Origin: a virus
Virus record (IMG/VR): IMGVR_UViG_3300031977_001746
Coordinates: 1-26,241 of that record
DNA: 26,241 nucleotides
Reading direction: 5' to 3' (one strand)
In this document: positions 1 through 8,323 of the stretch, piece by piece
How positions within the stretch are numbered: position 1 is the stretch's first letter
Layout of the letters: every line of letters begins with the position of its first letter
Notes under the pieces: model-generated
The model's database searches: none
What the model saw: the letters and a program-made list of their open reading frames with translations, nothing else
Told to the model about the DNA's origin: nothing
Program-made: the position numbers and the translations under genes

Positions 1-300
1 GACTGGCTCAACTCTGGAGACTTCAATCTCATCCGTGTCAACATCGGCACGCTTGACGAAGGAATGCACAAGATCGCAGAGACGGTGCAGAGTATAGATG
101 CGCCCTTCGTTGAGGTAAAGTACAAACCCCTTCTTGACGATAAAGAAGTTTTCATTCCAGATGAGAGGACTGTCACATCAGTAATGAGTGACGATCTAAT
201 TGAGCACTACATAAACTCCAGCAATACTAAGATAAACAAGAAAGACTTGTTGGATGGGCTAAGACAGATTCATGAAAATCAACAAAGTAGAAATTGCTAA
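1..300 (+). CDS. C-terminal end of a probable gp47-like (Mre11-type) nuclease subunit, cut by the window start
   Basis: The frame is open from base 1, so this is the last 99 residues of a longer protein and no catalytic motif is in view. The visible part is a charged, mixed alpha/beta-like tail with no membrane segment. The call rests on position: in T4-like phages gene 47, the Mre11/SbcD-type phosphodiesterase, lies directly before gene 46, and here the reading frame overlaps the gp46-like gene by 29 bases. Such an overlap suggests translational coupling of two subunits of one complex that resects DNA ends for recombination-dependent replication. The coding call is firm; the identity is inferred and needs the upstream sequence. 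Confidence 0.55.
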   Translation, partial: DWLNSGDFNLIRVNIGTLDEGMHKIAETVQSIDAPFVEVKYKPLLDDKEVFIPDERTVTSVMSDDLIEHYINSSNTKINKKDLLDGLRQIHENQQSRNC

Positions 301-1858
301 CTTTTATTCTATCAAAGATGTCAAGTTATCACTAGACAAGTATAAAGGCATCGTCCTTATTGAGGGACAGAATAAAGACACTGGCGGTTCTAATGGCTCA
401 GGAAAGAGTGCGCTAATTGAGGCTGTTGTTTGGGGGCTCTTTGGTAAGACTGTTCGTAAGTCTACCGAGGAAGCCCTCGTTAACAATCAAGCTAAGAAAG
501 GCTGTAAGGTTCGGATTACAATCAATGATAATTATGTAATCGAGCGGGGCAAGAAGCCTGTGTTCCTCAAGTTCTTCCACAAGGATAAGGAACTTACGAA
601 AGACAATGCTACAAACACACAGGCGTATATCGAAGAGGTTTTGCATACGAACTACAAGGTGTTTCTAGCTTCGACCGTGTTCGGCCAACAGAACAACATT
701 GAGTTCATCAATGCTACTCCAGACGATAAGCGCACGATCATTAAGAATTTCCTGAATCTTGATGAGTTGTTCTCGCTGCGGGATACTGTGAAGAGGCTCA
801 AGTCTCAGTATAGTGCGGAGGTCAAAAAGCACGATACTCTAATTTCCCAATGCGAAAAAACTATATCAAAGTTTGATAAAGAACTGAAAGCCCTTGCCTC
901 TCTTAAGAAGCAGATTGAGAAGACAAACACCACTGCGGCTCTAGAAACGCCCTTATCAGAAATCCTTGAAATTGAGGGCAATAATGCTGATAAACAATAT
1001 CAAATTAGTAGGATAAATCTAGAGGTAGAGGCACTAGATACTAGACAAAAAGAAATTAAAAAAAGGTTAGACAATCCAAATGAGACTATATCGTGCCCTA
1101 CTTGCGGTCAATCCGTATCCGAATCCATTCACCCGAAGCGCCTCATGGTTGAGTATTCCGATCTACAGTCGGAGATCGAGGAGAAGCAAGGTCAAATATT
1201 CCAACTCCAGTCAGAGTTCAGAGACCCCCCAATCTCGTCCGTCGATTACCATAAAGTTCACGAATACAGAACACTGGCAAAAGAGACGGAAACTTACGAA
1301 GGTCTGAAAGAAGATACCTTAGTGGATCTTCAATGGCATCATGATCAGAAGGCTGATTATTCCAGTCAGTATGACATCATGAGATTCTGGGAAAAAGCTT
1401 TCTCTGAGTCTGGTATAGTAAAGTATGTTATCAAGAATGTGCTGGACTATTTCAACTCAAAGGTGAACTTCTACCTAGCACATCTATCCCAGGGGAAATT
1501 CTTTATCACTTTTGATGAAGAGTTGAAAGAGACCATCACTCACAACGAAAGGAGCGTACCATATATTTCCTTGTCGGGGGGAGAAAAGAAGAAGATTAGC
1601 CTTGCGGTCATGCTTGGATTGCAGGAACTGCTCAAGATGTCTAACAACCAGAAGACCAATCTAATGTTCTTCGATGAAGTTGCGGAAAATCTTGACCAAG
1701 AAGGACTCGAAGGTCTCTACATACTATTATCCGAACTAAAGAAAGACAAGAGTTTGTTCGTAATTACGCACAACAATTATCTTAAATCTTTAATGGACAA
1801 TAGCAAGAGCCTCACTATCATAAAGGCAGACGGTATATCTACAATCAAAGGAAAATAA
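272..1858 (+). CDS. 46: gp46-like recombination nuclease ATPase subunit (SbcC/Rad50 family)
   Basis: 528-residue SMC/Rad50-type ATPase, near the length of T4 gp46 (560). Walker A lies at about residues 39-46 (GSNGSGKS). A central coiled-coil region is interrupted by a zinc hook, CPTC at 275-278. The ABC signature SLSGGEKKK is near 432-440 and Walker B (LMFFDE) near 464-469, followed by an ITHN switch-like motif. With gp47 it should form the Mre11-Rad50-like complex that resects double-strand ends for UvsX-driven recombination and fork restart. The two arms of the coil are short, as usual for phage versions. The start at 272 overlaps the preceding gene by 29 bases. The stop is followed after two bases by the nrdJ start. 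Confidence 0.93.
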   Translation: MKINKVEIANFYSIKDVKLSLDKYKGIVLIEGQNKDTGGSNGSGKSALIEAVVWGLFGKTVRKSTEEALVNNQAKKGCKVRITINDNYVIERGKKPVFLKFFHKDKELTKDNATNTQAYIEEVLHTNYKVFLASTVFGQQNNIEFINATPDDKRTIIKNFLNLDELFSLRDTVKRLKSQYSAEVKKHDTLISQCEKTISKFDKELKALASLKKQIEKTNTTAALETPLSEILEIEGNNADKQYQISRINLEVEALDTRQKEIKKRLDNPNETISCPTCGQSVSESIHPKRLMVEYSDLQSEIEEKQGQIFQLQSEFRDPPISSVDYHKVHEYRTLAKETETYEGLKEDTLVDLQWHHDQKADYSSQYDIMRFWEKAFSESGIVKYVIKNVLDYFNSKVNFYLAHLSQGKFFITFDEELKETITHNERSVPYISLSGGEKKKISLAVMLGLQELLKMSNNQKTNLMFFDEVAENLDQEGLEGLYILLSELKKDKSLFVITHNNYLKSLMDNSKSLTIIKADGISTIKGK

Positions 1859-1860
1859 TT

Positions 1861-3759
1861 ATGGCAAATGTAACCCTAGAAGGTCTTGGACAAGAAATTT
1901 TTGAATCTCGCTATGCGTACCCAGGGGAAACCAGATGGGCAGAGAGAGCTAAGGTCATCGCAAGAACAATGGCTTCGGCTGAGAATGATGATGAGAAAGA
2001 GAAGATTGAAAAACTCTTCTACGACTCGATTGGATCAGGAGACCTTATTCCTGGGGGCCGCATTATTTTTGGTTCTGGTCGGAATCGTGGCCGACACAAT
2101 CTTCTAAACTGCTATGTCATTATTCCTGAGGATAATGTAGATTCTATCGGTAAGACCGTCATGGATATGTACCGTATCTCCTGTGCAGGAGGTGGGGTAG
2201 GATTCAATGTGTCCAAGATTCGCCCAAAGGGTGATCACATTGGCAGCGTCAAGAACTCTGCTCCAGGGGCAGTCTCTGTCCTCAAGATGATTAATGAGGT
2301 AGGTGAGCATGTACGAGCGGGAAAGAATCGTCGCACGGCTCTTATGGGCATTCTTAATGTCACTCATCCTGATCTGCTTGAGTTCCTTAGTGTCAAGCTT
2401 GACCACGGGGAACTAAACAACTTCAATATTTCTGTTGCCATTACTAACCGTTTCCTAGAAGCAGTTGAACTGAATGAGCCTTGGTTCTTCACCTACGGCA
2501 ACAAAGAGTATCACTCCTACGATCTGTCTCGTAACGGTGAAGAGGTTGTAAGTGTTCTTGGTCTGGACGAGGAGGACGCCCTCGCTCGCGCAGAAAACTT
2601 CCACAAGGTAAAGTGGACAGATACCTTCGAGATGATCGGCCAGCGTGATATGATGGCGCGTGAACTCTGGGATATGATCTGGAAGAACTCTGTGGAGTCG
2701 GGCGATCCTGGCATCTACAACATTGATCTAGCTAACAACTACACCAATGTTTCTTACTTTGAAAAGCTCGACAGCACTAACCCTTGTGGTGAGATTTCTC
2801 TTCCATCCTATGGTAATTGCTGCCTCGCTAATATCAATCTCAATAATATGGTTCTTGATGACGGCAGCGACCTTGATTGGAAGCGTCTGGCTAGAACTGT
2901 TAGAACTGGTATCCGATTCCTAGATAATGTTCTTACGGTAAACACTTTCCCTACTGAAGAGTGCAAGCTTGTAGGTGAGCGTTCTCGTAGAATCGGTCTG
3001 GGTGTCACAGGACTGCACTATATGCTCATCAAGCTCAACATCAAGTACGGTAGCGAGAAGTGCCTGGAGTTCCTTGAAAGACTGTTCAGCACTATTCGTG
3101 ATGAAGCCTACAAGATGTCTATATACCTTGCGAGGGACAAGCAACCCTTCCCTGAGTTCGACTACAAGAAATACCTCAATGAAGAATTCGCAAAAACCCT
3201 CCCTGCAAGGATTCGAATGCTTATTAAGCGACATGGAATTAGAAACGCAGTCATGCTCACAATCCCTCCTTGCGGAACTATTTCAATGCTACATGGAGTA
3301 TCAAGCGGAATTGAGCCTATCTTCTCAGCCATGTACAACAGACGATGGAGAAGCAACAACATCTGGAAGGAGCAGCTAGTTGTCGATCCACTATTCCAAA
3401 AGTATTATGACGAAGGAAAATCGCTGGAACCATTTGTCGGATCTTACGATATCGCGCCCGACGACCACATTAAGGTACAAGCGACGGTCCAGAGGTTCAT
3501 TGATTCCTGCATTAGTAAGACAATCAATCTACCAGCAACTTCAACTCCAGAGGAGTTCTCGCAAGCTGCCTTGGACTACGCGCCTTATCTCAAAGGTCTT
3601 ACAGTTTATCGGGCTGGATCAAAAGGAAACGAACCCCTACAAGCAATCTCACTAACGGAGGAGAACATTGAAAGATACATGGGAAAAAGAGAAACCGTTG
3701 AAACAGGAGTCCAATCAGGAGATGCCTGTTCACTCGACGGAGGAGACTGTGGAGCTTGA
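1861..3759 (+). CDS. nrdJ: adenosylcobalamin-dependent (class II) ribonucleotide reductase
   Basis: 632-residue monomer-type reductase that makes deoxyribonucleotides using a B12-derived thiyl radical. The family pattern is clear: first redox cysteine C84 in LLNCYV, a glycine-rich GGGVGFN stretch near 110-116, the active-site triad N307-C309-E311 (NPCGEI), a second redox cysteine at C320/C321, GLGVTGLHYM near 379-388 and TIPPCGTISM near 467-476. The end VYRAGSKGNEPL (582-593) followed by C623 and C630 matches class II enzymes, with a cysteine pair for re-reduction by thioredoxin-like donors. No nrdB radical subunit, NrdI or NrdG is in the window, which agrees with class II. The bases AAGGA precede the start. 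The host must supply cobalamin, or import it (inference). Confidence 0.9.
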   Translation: MANVTLEGLGQEIFESRYAYPGETRWAERAKVIARTMASAENDDEKEKIEKLFYDSIGSGDLIPGGRIIFGSGRNRGRHNLLNCYVIIPEDNVDSIGKTVMDMYRISCAGGGVGFNVSKIRPKGDHIGSVKNSAPGAVSVLKMINEVGEHVRAGKNRRTALMGILNVTHPDLLEFLSVKLDHGELNNFNISVAITNRFLEAVELNEPWFFTYGNKEYHSYDLSRNGEEVVSVLGLDEEDALARAENFHKVKWTDTFEMIGQRDMMARELWDMIWKNSVESGDPGIYNIDLANNYTNVSYFEKLDSTNPCGEISLPSYGNCCLANINLNNMVLDDGSDLDWKRLARTVRTGIRFLDNVLTVNTFPTEECKLVGERSRRIGLGVTGLHYMLIKLNIKYGSEKCLEFLERLFSTIRDEAYKMSIYLARDKQPFPEFDYKKYLNEEFAKTLPARIRMLIKRHGIRNAVMLTIPPCGTISMLHGVSSGIEPIFSAMYNRRWRSNNIWKEQLVVDPLFQKYYDEGKSLEPFVGSYDIAPDDHIKVQATVQRFIDSCISKTINLPATSTPEEFSQAALDYAPYLKGLTVYRAGSKGNEPLQAISLTEENIERYMGKRETVETGVQSGDACSLDGGDCGA

Positions 3760-3820
3760 TGAACAGTGGAATGAGCAGGAAAAACTTCCTAGCGAACACT
3801 GCCCTTATTGGGAAGAGTAA
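3722..3820 (+). CDS. possible 32-residue acidic small protein overlapping the nrdJ end
   Basis: This short frame starts inside the last codons of nrdJ and closes the otherwise empty gap before the next gene. The peptide is acidic and ends in SEHCPYWEE. It stops two bases before the next ATG, the same TAA-TT-ATG spacing as the gp46/nrdJ junction, which is why it is listed. Against it: AGGAG abuts the ATG with no spacing, and such short overlapping frames arise by chance. No function can be assigned. Confidence 0.25.
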   Translation: MPVHSTEETVELDEQWNEQEKLPSEHCPYWEE

Positions 3821-3822
3821 TT

Positions 3823-4341
3823 ATGGCAACATTTGAGTGGATATGTAACGACTGTGATATTTATTGGGACAGGGAGTGTGATGTAGGTAAAGCTCCTAAC
3901 CGTACTCGCTGTCCCAAGTGTAGCAAACTTTCTAATCGCTACTGGGGTAATCAGAATGTGTCCATCTCGTTCAAAGATGATGGCACAGGTAATAGGAATA
4001 ACCCAGGCGCAAATGATTTTCATACAGTCAAGAGAAGGTACAAAAAGTTTGCTGAAAAAGGATGGGATAAGGACTCAGCTAATCGCTGGCTAAATAAGAG
4101 TATTGAAAAAACAAAAGAAACGATGAATGATGAAAGCTATCGGTATAAGCCCATGCATATAAATTATGAGGCGTTGGCCCGAGATGGTAAAGCAAGAAAG
4201 CTATCCGATAGAGAGTCCAGAGAAAAGATTGAAAGAGCTAAAAAACTGACCGAGCAAGCCTATGATAATGCAAACAAGCGGGGCTACAAGGATGCTGGCT
4301 CCGACAAGTTAGACATCGCAAAACCCCAAAAACAACAATAA
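3823..4341 (+). CDS. zinc-ribbon protein of unknown function
   Basis: 172 residues. The N-terminus carries a FmdB-like ribbon with C8-x2-C11 and C30-x2-C33, plus an extra C19, followed by a hydrophilic, lysine-rich, mostly helical-looking remainder with no recognisable catalytic motif. The ATG at 3823 is preferred over an upstream in-frame TTG because the protein then begins MATFEWICNDC, placing the first cysteine pair where zinc ribbons of this type usually have it. It sits between nrdJ and the helicase gene, so a role in nucleic-acid binding or replication is possible but only inferred. A nucleic-acid-binding or transcription-accessory role is equally possible. Confidence 0.75.
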   Translation: MATFEWICNDCDIYWDRECDVGKAPNRTRCPKCSKLSNRYWGNQNVSISFKDDGTGNRNNPGANDFHTVKRRYKKFAEKGWDKDSANRWLNKSIEKTKETMNDESYRYKPMHINYEALARDGKARKLSDRESREKIERAKKLTEQAYDNANKRGYKDAGSDKLDIAKPQKQQ

Positions 4342-4343
4342 CA

Positions 4344-5648
4344 ATGGCTTACGATTTTTCTGAGAACATTCAGCGAGGTATCCTGTACCTTCTGAAGTCC
4401 AACAAGGACTTCTACCTTCAGATCGTGAATCTGGTTCAACCAGAGCACTTCGAGTTCCCCAGCCACGCAAAGATCTTTGAGCGTGTCCGAGCCTACTACG
4501 AGAAGTATGGCAAGCTCCCTACCGATGATTTCATCGTGCAGGACATCAAGCCTACCCTCACTTCCCGTGAGTCTGCTTCGGATTACGAGGACGAGCTTTC
4601 GTACATCAACAATGTGGATACTTCCACTGTTGGTAACACGGATTATATGCTCGACCTTGTGGAGAACTTCGCTAAGAAGGAGGCTATGAAAGCAGCCATC
4701 GCTGATAGCATCTCGCTTATCAAGGAGAATCGTATGGATGAGGTTGAGGCTCTCGTCAAGAAAGCTCTCCTCATCAACCGAGATGTGGACACAGGCCAAG
4801 ACTACTTCCGAGATGTCATGGGTCGGTGGGATCGCATCTTCAATAAGAAGCAAGAAGAAAAGTACAAGACCTTCCTCCCTGGCATCAACAAGTCCCTAGA
4901 AGGCGGTTTGGGGTCCAAGGAATTGGCGATGGTTGTTGCCCCTCCTGGGGTCGGCAAGTCTTTGTTCCTAGTGAATCAAGGCGTGCATTCGATGATCGAG
5001 GGCAGGAAGGTTTTGTATATCTCCCTTGAGATGAGTGAGGATAAGATCGCGCAGAGGTTTGATTCTGTCATGACCCTTATGCCTCAGTTCAAGCTCAAGG
5101 ATCCAGCCAACCAGCTTACCGTCAAGGAGCGTCTTGAGATGTTCAAGAAAGAGTTTCCTGGCAGCGAGCTAGTTATCAAGGAGTTCCCTACGGGTCAAGC
5201 TTCGATCAACACGATCCGTAACCTTCTAGTTCAACTCAAGAATTATGATGAGTTTGAACCCGATCTTCTGATCGTTGATTATCTTGAGCTTCTGCGCCCC
5301 ACACGGGAGATTCAGCAGGAGTACCAAGCCCAGCAGAAGATCGCTGAGGAGCTTCGAGGAGTTGCCATGGAGTATGGTCTACTAACTTGGACTGCGACCC
5401 AAACCAACAGGCAAGGTCGTATGGTGAAGATCATCACCGATGCCGAGCTAGGAGACTCTTATGGTAAAATCAGGACATGCGATTTTGCTATGTCCCTGAA
5501 CCAGTCCGAGGAAGAGTTTGACGAGGGCAAGATGAGAGCTTATGTCATCAAGTCTCGGAACGGTAGGCCAAGGTTCACTGTCCCCATGGAGGTGGACTAC
5601 GGCACCCTTCGAATGTCTGAAGGCGACGAAGTATTCTCAGGAGAATAA
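4344..5648 (+). CDS. 41: replicative DNA helicase, DnaB family, gp41-like
   Basis: 434 residues with a helical N-terminal domain (about 1-150) and a RecA-fold C-terminal domain. Walker A is APPGVGKS at 199-206, LYISLEMS follows near 224-231, Walker B is DLLIVDY at about 307-313, and ATQTNR after it acts like the DnaB sensor/Q motif. A KSRNGRP segment near the C-terminus matches the DnaB arginine-finger/beta-hairpin region. The length is close to T4 gp41 (475). It should form the hexamer that unwinds the lagging-strand template at the fork. It lies 2 bases after the zinc-ribbon gene and 1 base before the HEXXH gene, in one replication operon. No primase or gp59-type loader was recognised nearby. 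Confidence 0.9.
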   Translation: MAYDFSENIQRGILYLLKSNKDFYLQIVNLVQPEHFEFPSHAKIFERVRAYYEKYGKLPTDDFIVQDIKPTLTSRESASDYEDELSYINNVDTSTVGNTDYMLDLVENFAKKEAMKAAIADSISLIKENRMDEVEALVKKALLINRDVDTGQDYFRDVMGRWDRIFNKKQEEKYKTFLPGINKSLEGGLGSKELAMVVAPPGVGKSLFLVNQGVHSMIEGRKVLYISLEMSEDKIAQRFDSVMTLMPQFKLKDPANQLTVKERLEMFKKEFPGSELVIKEFPTGQASINTIRNLLVQLKNYDEFEPDLLIVDYLELLRPTREIQQEYQAQQKIAEELRGVAMEYGLLTWTATQTNRQGRMVKIITDAELGDSYGKIRTCDFAMSLNQSEEEFDEGKMRAYVIKSRNGRPRFTVPMEVDYGTLRMSEGDEVFSGE

Positions 5649-5649
5649 T

Positions 5650-5985
5650 ATGAAAGATAAGCCCGTTCATCCGATGGTGGTCTTGACAGGATCAAAGACC
5701 TACACGATTGAACAAAAGTCCTTGCAGAAGGATCAACTTCACGGGGATGTCGATTTCTCTAAAAACATTTTACGAATCGACCCAAACCAGTCTTTGGAAG
5801 ATTACAAGAACACTCTTCTGCATGAGATCTTACACATTGGATACGATATGTTTGGATTGGGCAGTGATGATGATATGCCCACAATTCAAAACGAATTTCT
5901 AACTCTTGTAACTGGGAATATGCTTAGGCTTTTTGCAAATCTAAACCCTGAACTGTTTGAATATATCTTCGAGCGCCCTAAATAA
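5650..5985 (+). CDS. small HEXXH putative metallopeptidase-like protein
   Basis: 111 residues, starting at the ATG one base after the helicase stop. A canonical zinc-protease motif H58-E59-I-L-H62 sits in a helix (LLHEILHIGYD), preceded by a segment of mixed beta character. A downstream glutamate near residue 86 could be the third ligand. The size and motif recall compact zincins of the ImmA/IrrE or SprT-like type, but no closer family is recognised. There is no signal peptide, so it would act in the cytoplasm. Its place between helicase and recombination genes suggests a role during genome replication or in clearing a host factor (inference). The motif could also be structural. Confidence 0.75.
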   Translation: MKDKPVHPMVVLTGSKTYTIEQKSLQKDQLHGDVDFSKNILRIDPNQSLEDYKNTLLHEILHIGYDMFGLGSDDDMPTIQNEFLTLVTGNMLRLFANLNPELFEYIFERPK

Positions 5986-5998
5986 CTAGGGTGTTGTT

Positions 5999-6466
5999 AT
6001 GAAAGATTTAGAACTAAAGGATGTATTAGACAGGCAAAGAATTAGACTAACCAAAGTCTCCGTTTATGTAAACGGTATTTGGCAGTTCGCTGCTGTACAA
6101 GGATCTACCTTCGTGGATGAGGGCCAGACCTTGTACAAATCCACTTACAAATTTGCTCTGATTGATCAGGCCGTGGATGATCCAAAAGCAGGTGAGATTT
6201 TTGGTAAGCCAGGAGACTACATAGCCATCGACCCCACAGGAGAGGTCAGTCTCATAACTGCTGAACAATACAAGCAAAGATTCCCAAAGAGAGTGAAACA
6301 ACCCTATATGCCAGAAACCTCTAGCAAACTTAAGAACCCAAACTTTTTGACAGAAATCGTCCGAGGATCTCAGACTACCTCCTCTAATACTACACCTACA
6401 CCACGATACAGCCCCTCGACTGGCGGAACCTCTGGTGGTTCCTCAGGTGGGGGCACTGGCTACTAA
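5999..6466 (+). CDS. unknown protein with PGDY motif and Gly/Ser/Thr-rich tail
   Basis: 155 residues. The first 100 or so look like a compact beta-rich domain with a KPGDYIAID segment followed by a short amphipathic stretch. From about residue 122 the chain becomes low-complexity, rich in Ser, Thr, Pro and Gly, ending GGSSGGGTGY, which should be disordered. No membrane segment or catalytic motif is seen. It lies between the HEXXH gene and the uvsY-like gene, so it is probably expressed with the replication set. I do not recognise the family; the PGDY motif occurs in phage proteins of unknown role in my memory. Confidence 0.7.
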   Translation: MKDLELKDVLDRQRIRLTKVSVYVNGIWQFAAVQGSTFVDEGQTLYKSTYKFALIDQAVDDPKAGEIFGKPGDYIAIDPTGEVSLITAEQYKQRFPKRVKQPYMPETSSKLKNPNFLTEIVRGSQTTSSNTTPTPRYSPSTGGTSGGSSGGGTGY

Positions 6467-6471
6467 TTATT

Positions 6472-6903
6472 ATGGAAGACCTCACTGTACTACTAGAAGA
6501 TTTCACCTGGGAAAACTACAAGGACATCAGCGATGCTGTTGTCAAGTTTGACGAATACAACATCGACAACGAAATGTTCCGTCAGGCATCAGTTTACTCG
6601 TACTATTATGGACTAATGGGTGCTGCAAAAAAGCGCATGAACGATCTTGACACTGAGCTTGTGCGTCTTTCGTCCACGCTTCGTCGGGATTACAAGGCTG
6701 GATCTACTACCAAGCTTACGGCTAAGGATCTAGACGATCTCGTCTTCGCGGACAGCAGCTACCAACTGGCAGTATCGCAAGTTAATGATGCTACCTTCAA
6801 ATACGAACTACTCAAGGGCCTCGTTCGCGCTCTTGAGCAGAAAAAGGACATGCTCCAACAAGTCTCTGCAAATAAGCGAGAAGAGACTAAACTTTACAAG
6901 TGA
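6472..6903 (+). CDS. uvsY: UvsY-like recombination mediator
   Basis: 143 residues, almost entirely helical and highly charged, close to the size of T4 UvsY (137). The layout fits UvsY: an N-terminal acidic helix, a segment with aromatic residues (YSYYYGLM near 43-50), a basic coiled-coil helix, a KAGSTTKLTAKD stretch like the T4 loop before the central aspartates, and a C-terminal helix with repeated Lys/Gln. UvsY loads UvsX onto gp32-coated single strands, and the ssb gene follows directly, with uvsX also in the window. Identity is from architecture and context rather than exact motifs; a different helical phage protein remains possible. Confidence 0.65.
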   Translation: MEDLTVLLEDFTWENYKDISDAVVKFDEYNIDNEMFRQASVYSYYYGLMGAAKKRMNDLDTELVRLSSTLRRDYKAGSTTKLTAKDLDDLVFADSSYQLAVSQVNDATFKYELLKGLVRALEQKKDMLQQVSANKREETKLYK

Positions 6904-6943
6904 CCTCACTATCATACTATACTAACTAAGGAGAACTACTACT
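6893..6943 (+). promoter_or_regulatory. possible promoter and G-depleted leader of the ssb gene
   Basis: TTTACA (6893-6898) and TATACT (6918-6923) are 19 bases apart; TACTAT at 6915-6920 gives a 16-base spacing. The 40 bases between the uvsY stop and the ssb ATG contain only three G residues, all in the Shine-Dalgarno AAGGAG at 6929-6934, so the leader should be unstructured. T4 gp32 represses its own translation by binding an unstructured leader; a similar autogenous site here is an inference. Confidence 0.4.
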
Positions 6944-7684
6944 ATGGCTATTGATCTAGACGCACTACGCAAAAAGCACGAACAACTGAACAACCCTGGG
7001 GGCGGCAGCAACTCCAACGCTGATTTCCTCAACAAGTTCTATCAAATTCCCGAAGGCACCAACGCCGTCCGTATCCTGCCTTGGCGGGATGACAGCAAGG
7101 AGTTCTACGCGGAGACTAAGATTCACCGTGTCCCTGGTCCTGATGGTAATGTCAGGAACATTCACTGCCGCAAGGTTCACGGGGAGAACTGCCCCATGTG
7201 TGACCTTTACTACGCTCTGTGGAAAACGGGGCGCAAGGAGGACGAGGATCTTGCTCGCCAGATCAAGCCCCGTGCTCGTTACTACATGAACATCATGGAT
7301 CGTGAGTCTGGTGACATCAAGATTCTATCCGTGGGTGTCATCCTGTTCAAGAAGATCATCGGTGCCATGCTCGATGAAGACTTCGGTGACATCACTGATG
7401 TTGAGTCTGGTCACGACTTCAAGATCGTGAAAGAAATGGAGGGACAATGGCCTAAGTACGATCAGTCTGCACCTCGGCCCAAGTCCTCGCCTCTAGGTTC
7501 GAAAGCTGAGGTTGCCGCTAGTATGGAAAGCCTCCATGAGATCCACGATCTCGTCAAGCTTGAGGACTACGAAGAGGTCAAGCAAGCAGCCCAAGCACTC
7601 GGCGTTGTTTCGGCTCCCCAAGGTAACACCAAACAATCCGAAGAAGTATCGGACGGTGATTACCTCTCAAAACTTCAAAGTTGA
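6944..7684 (+). CDS. 32: gp32-like single-stranded DNA-binding protein
   Basis: 246 residues. The zinc-binding core HCRKVHGENCPMC gives C75, H79, C83 and C86 (with H61 or H74 nearby), closely matching the CxxxH...CxxC cluster of T4 gp32. An OB-like region surrounds it (QIPEGTNAVRILPW near 34-47). The C-terminal third is acidic and ends DGDYLSKLQS, the kind of tail through which gp32 contacts polymerase, helicase loader and recombination proteins. It coats single strands at the fork and in recombination. It follows the uvsY-like gene and has a strong AAGGAG ribosome site. Codons look optimised (ATC, CTC and no obvious ATA), as expected for an abundant protein. Confidence 0.9.
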   Translation: MAIDLDALRKKHEQLNNPGGGSNSNADFLNKFYQIPEGTNAVRILPWRDDSKEFYAETKIHRVPGPDGNVRNIHCRKVHGENCPMCDLYYALWKTGRKEDEDLARQIKPRARYYMNIMDRESGDIKILSVGVILFKKIIGAMLDEDFGDITDVESGHDFKIVKEMEGQWPKYDQSAPRPKSSPLGSKAEVAASMESLHEIHDLVKLEDYEEVKQAAQALGVVSAPQGNTKQSEEVSDGDYLSKLQS

Positions 7685-7689
7685 TAATT

Positions 7690-8262
7690 ATGAGAAGTAT
7701 TCTTAATCTTGCTATCGTTGCATTCCTTGGTCTCGGTGTTGCCTCTTGTGCGGCTCTGGAATCTTTCTTCGGAGAGGGCGCAGTAGTCACCACCGCTGAC
7801 CAACTAGCAGAGGGCGAAGAAGCCCCTGTCATCCCTTGGCAACAGCTTCCTGACGAGCTTAAAGCTCAGATCCCTGAGGGCACCGAGGTAGTTATGGCTA
7901 CCAAGGACCAGCTTACGGAAGAGGCTGCATACATCCCCCTTGGAGGTGAGCTTGATGGTGATTCCATCGGCGGAATCATCGACGCAGGATTTGGAATCGC
8001 AAGCACCTTCCTTCCTGGCCTCGCCGCCTGGGAAGGTGTTGTGACCCTCTTCTCTCAGCGCAAGCGGAAGAATTATGCTAAAGCCATTAAGGCTGCTGTT
8101 CCATCTGATAAGAACATCGACCTTGCTGGCGCTGTTGCTGGTGTCGCTGCGGCTCTCGGTATGTCTCACACCTCTGAGGGATCTAAGGCCGCTGCTGATG
8201 ACGAGGACGCTGCTGCTGCTGCAACGGAAGCTGTAGCTGCAAAAGCCGCTGAAAAAGCCTGA
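7690..8262 (+). CDS. phage-encoded lipoprotein of unknown function
   Basis: 190 residues. A lipoprotein signal is clear: basic MR start, hydrophobic core, and lipobox VASC with the acylated cysteine at residue 20. A second hydrophobic, glycine-rich segment (IGGIIDAGFGIASTFLPG..., near residues 97-120) could insert in a membrane, followed by a basic QRKRK cluster. The C-terminal 40 residues are an Ala/Glu/Asp-rich low-complexity tail. The ATG at 7690 is chosen over an upstream TTG because it begins the signal peptide. It would sit in the inner or outer membrane facing the periplasm. Superinfection exclusion or lysis roles are possible, but nothing in the sequence decides. It is the last gene before the terminator. 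Confidence 0.8.
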   Translation: MRSILNLAIVAFLGLGVASCAALESFFGEGAVVTTADQLAEGEEAPVIPWQQLPDELKAQIPEGTEVVMATKDQLTEEAAYIPLGGELDGDSIGGIIDAGFGIASTFLPGLAAWEGVVTLFSQRKRKNYAKAIKAAVPSDKNIDLAGAVAGVAAALGMSHTSEGSKAAADDEDAAAAATEAVAAKAAEKA

Positions 8263-8287
8263 TCTCTTCCCTGACTCTGGCTATAAT
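8259..8287 (+). promoter_or_regulatory. promoter overlapping the terminator before the sugar island
   Basis: A perfect TATAAT lies at 8282-8287 with CTGATC (half match to TTGACA) exactly 17 bases upstream. It carries the GGCTATAATAG form shared with other sites in the window. Expected initiation is near 8294, inside the 5' arm of the terminator hairpin, so RNA made from here could not form that hairpin and would read into the first glycosyltransferase gene. Confidence 0.55.
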
Positions 8288-8288
8288 A

Positions 8289-8323
8289 GGAGGACATCCA
8301 TCGTGGGTGTCCTCCATTTTTTT
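8289..8323 (+). terminator. intrinsic terminator after the lipoprotein gene
   Basis: An 11-bp stem, 8289-8299 paired with 8305-8315 (one G-U pair), closes a 5-base loop and is followed after one A by seven T residues (8317-8323). This is a textbook intrinsic terminator for the upstream replication operon. The next ATG is only 4 bases past the T-run. Confidence 0.85.

Noticed and set aside
2104-2406. Longer open frames on the - strand, here and at 4284-4853, 14523-14963, 18017-18472 and 20600-21214
   Set aside because: Each lies fully opposite a recognisable + strand gene, shows no motif and no ribosome site.
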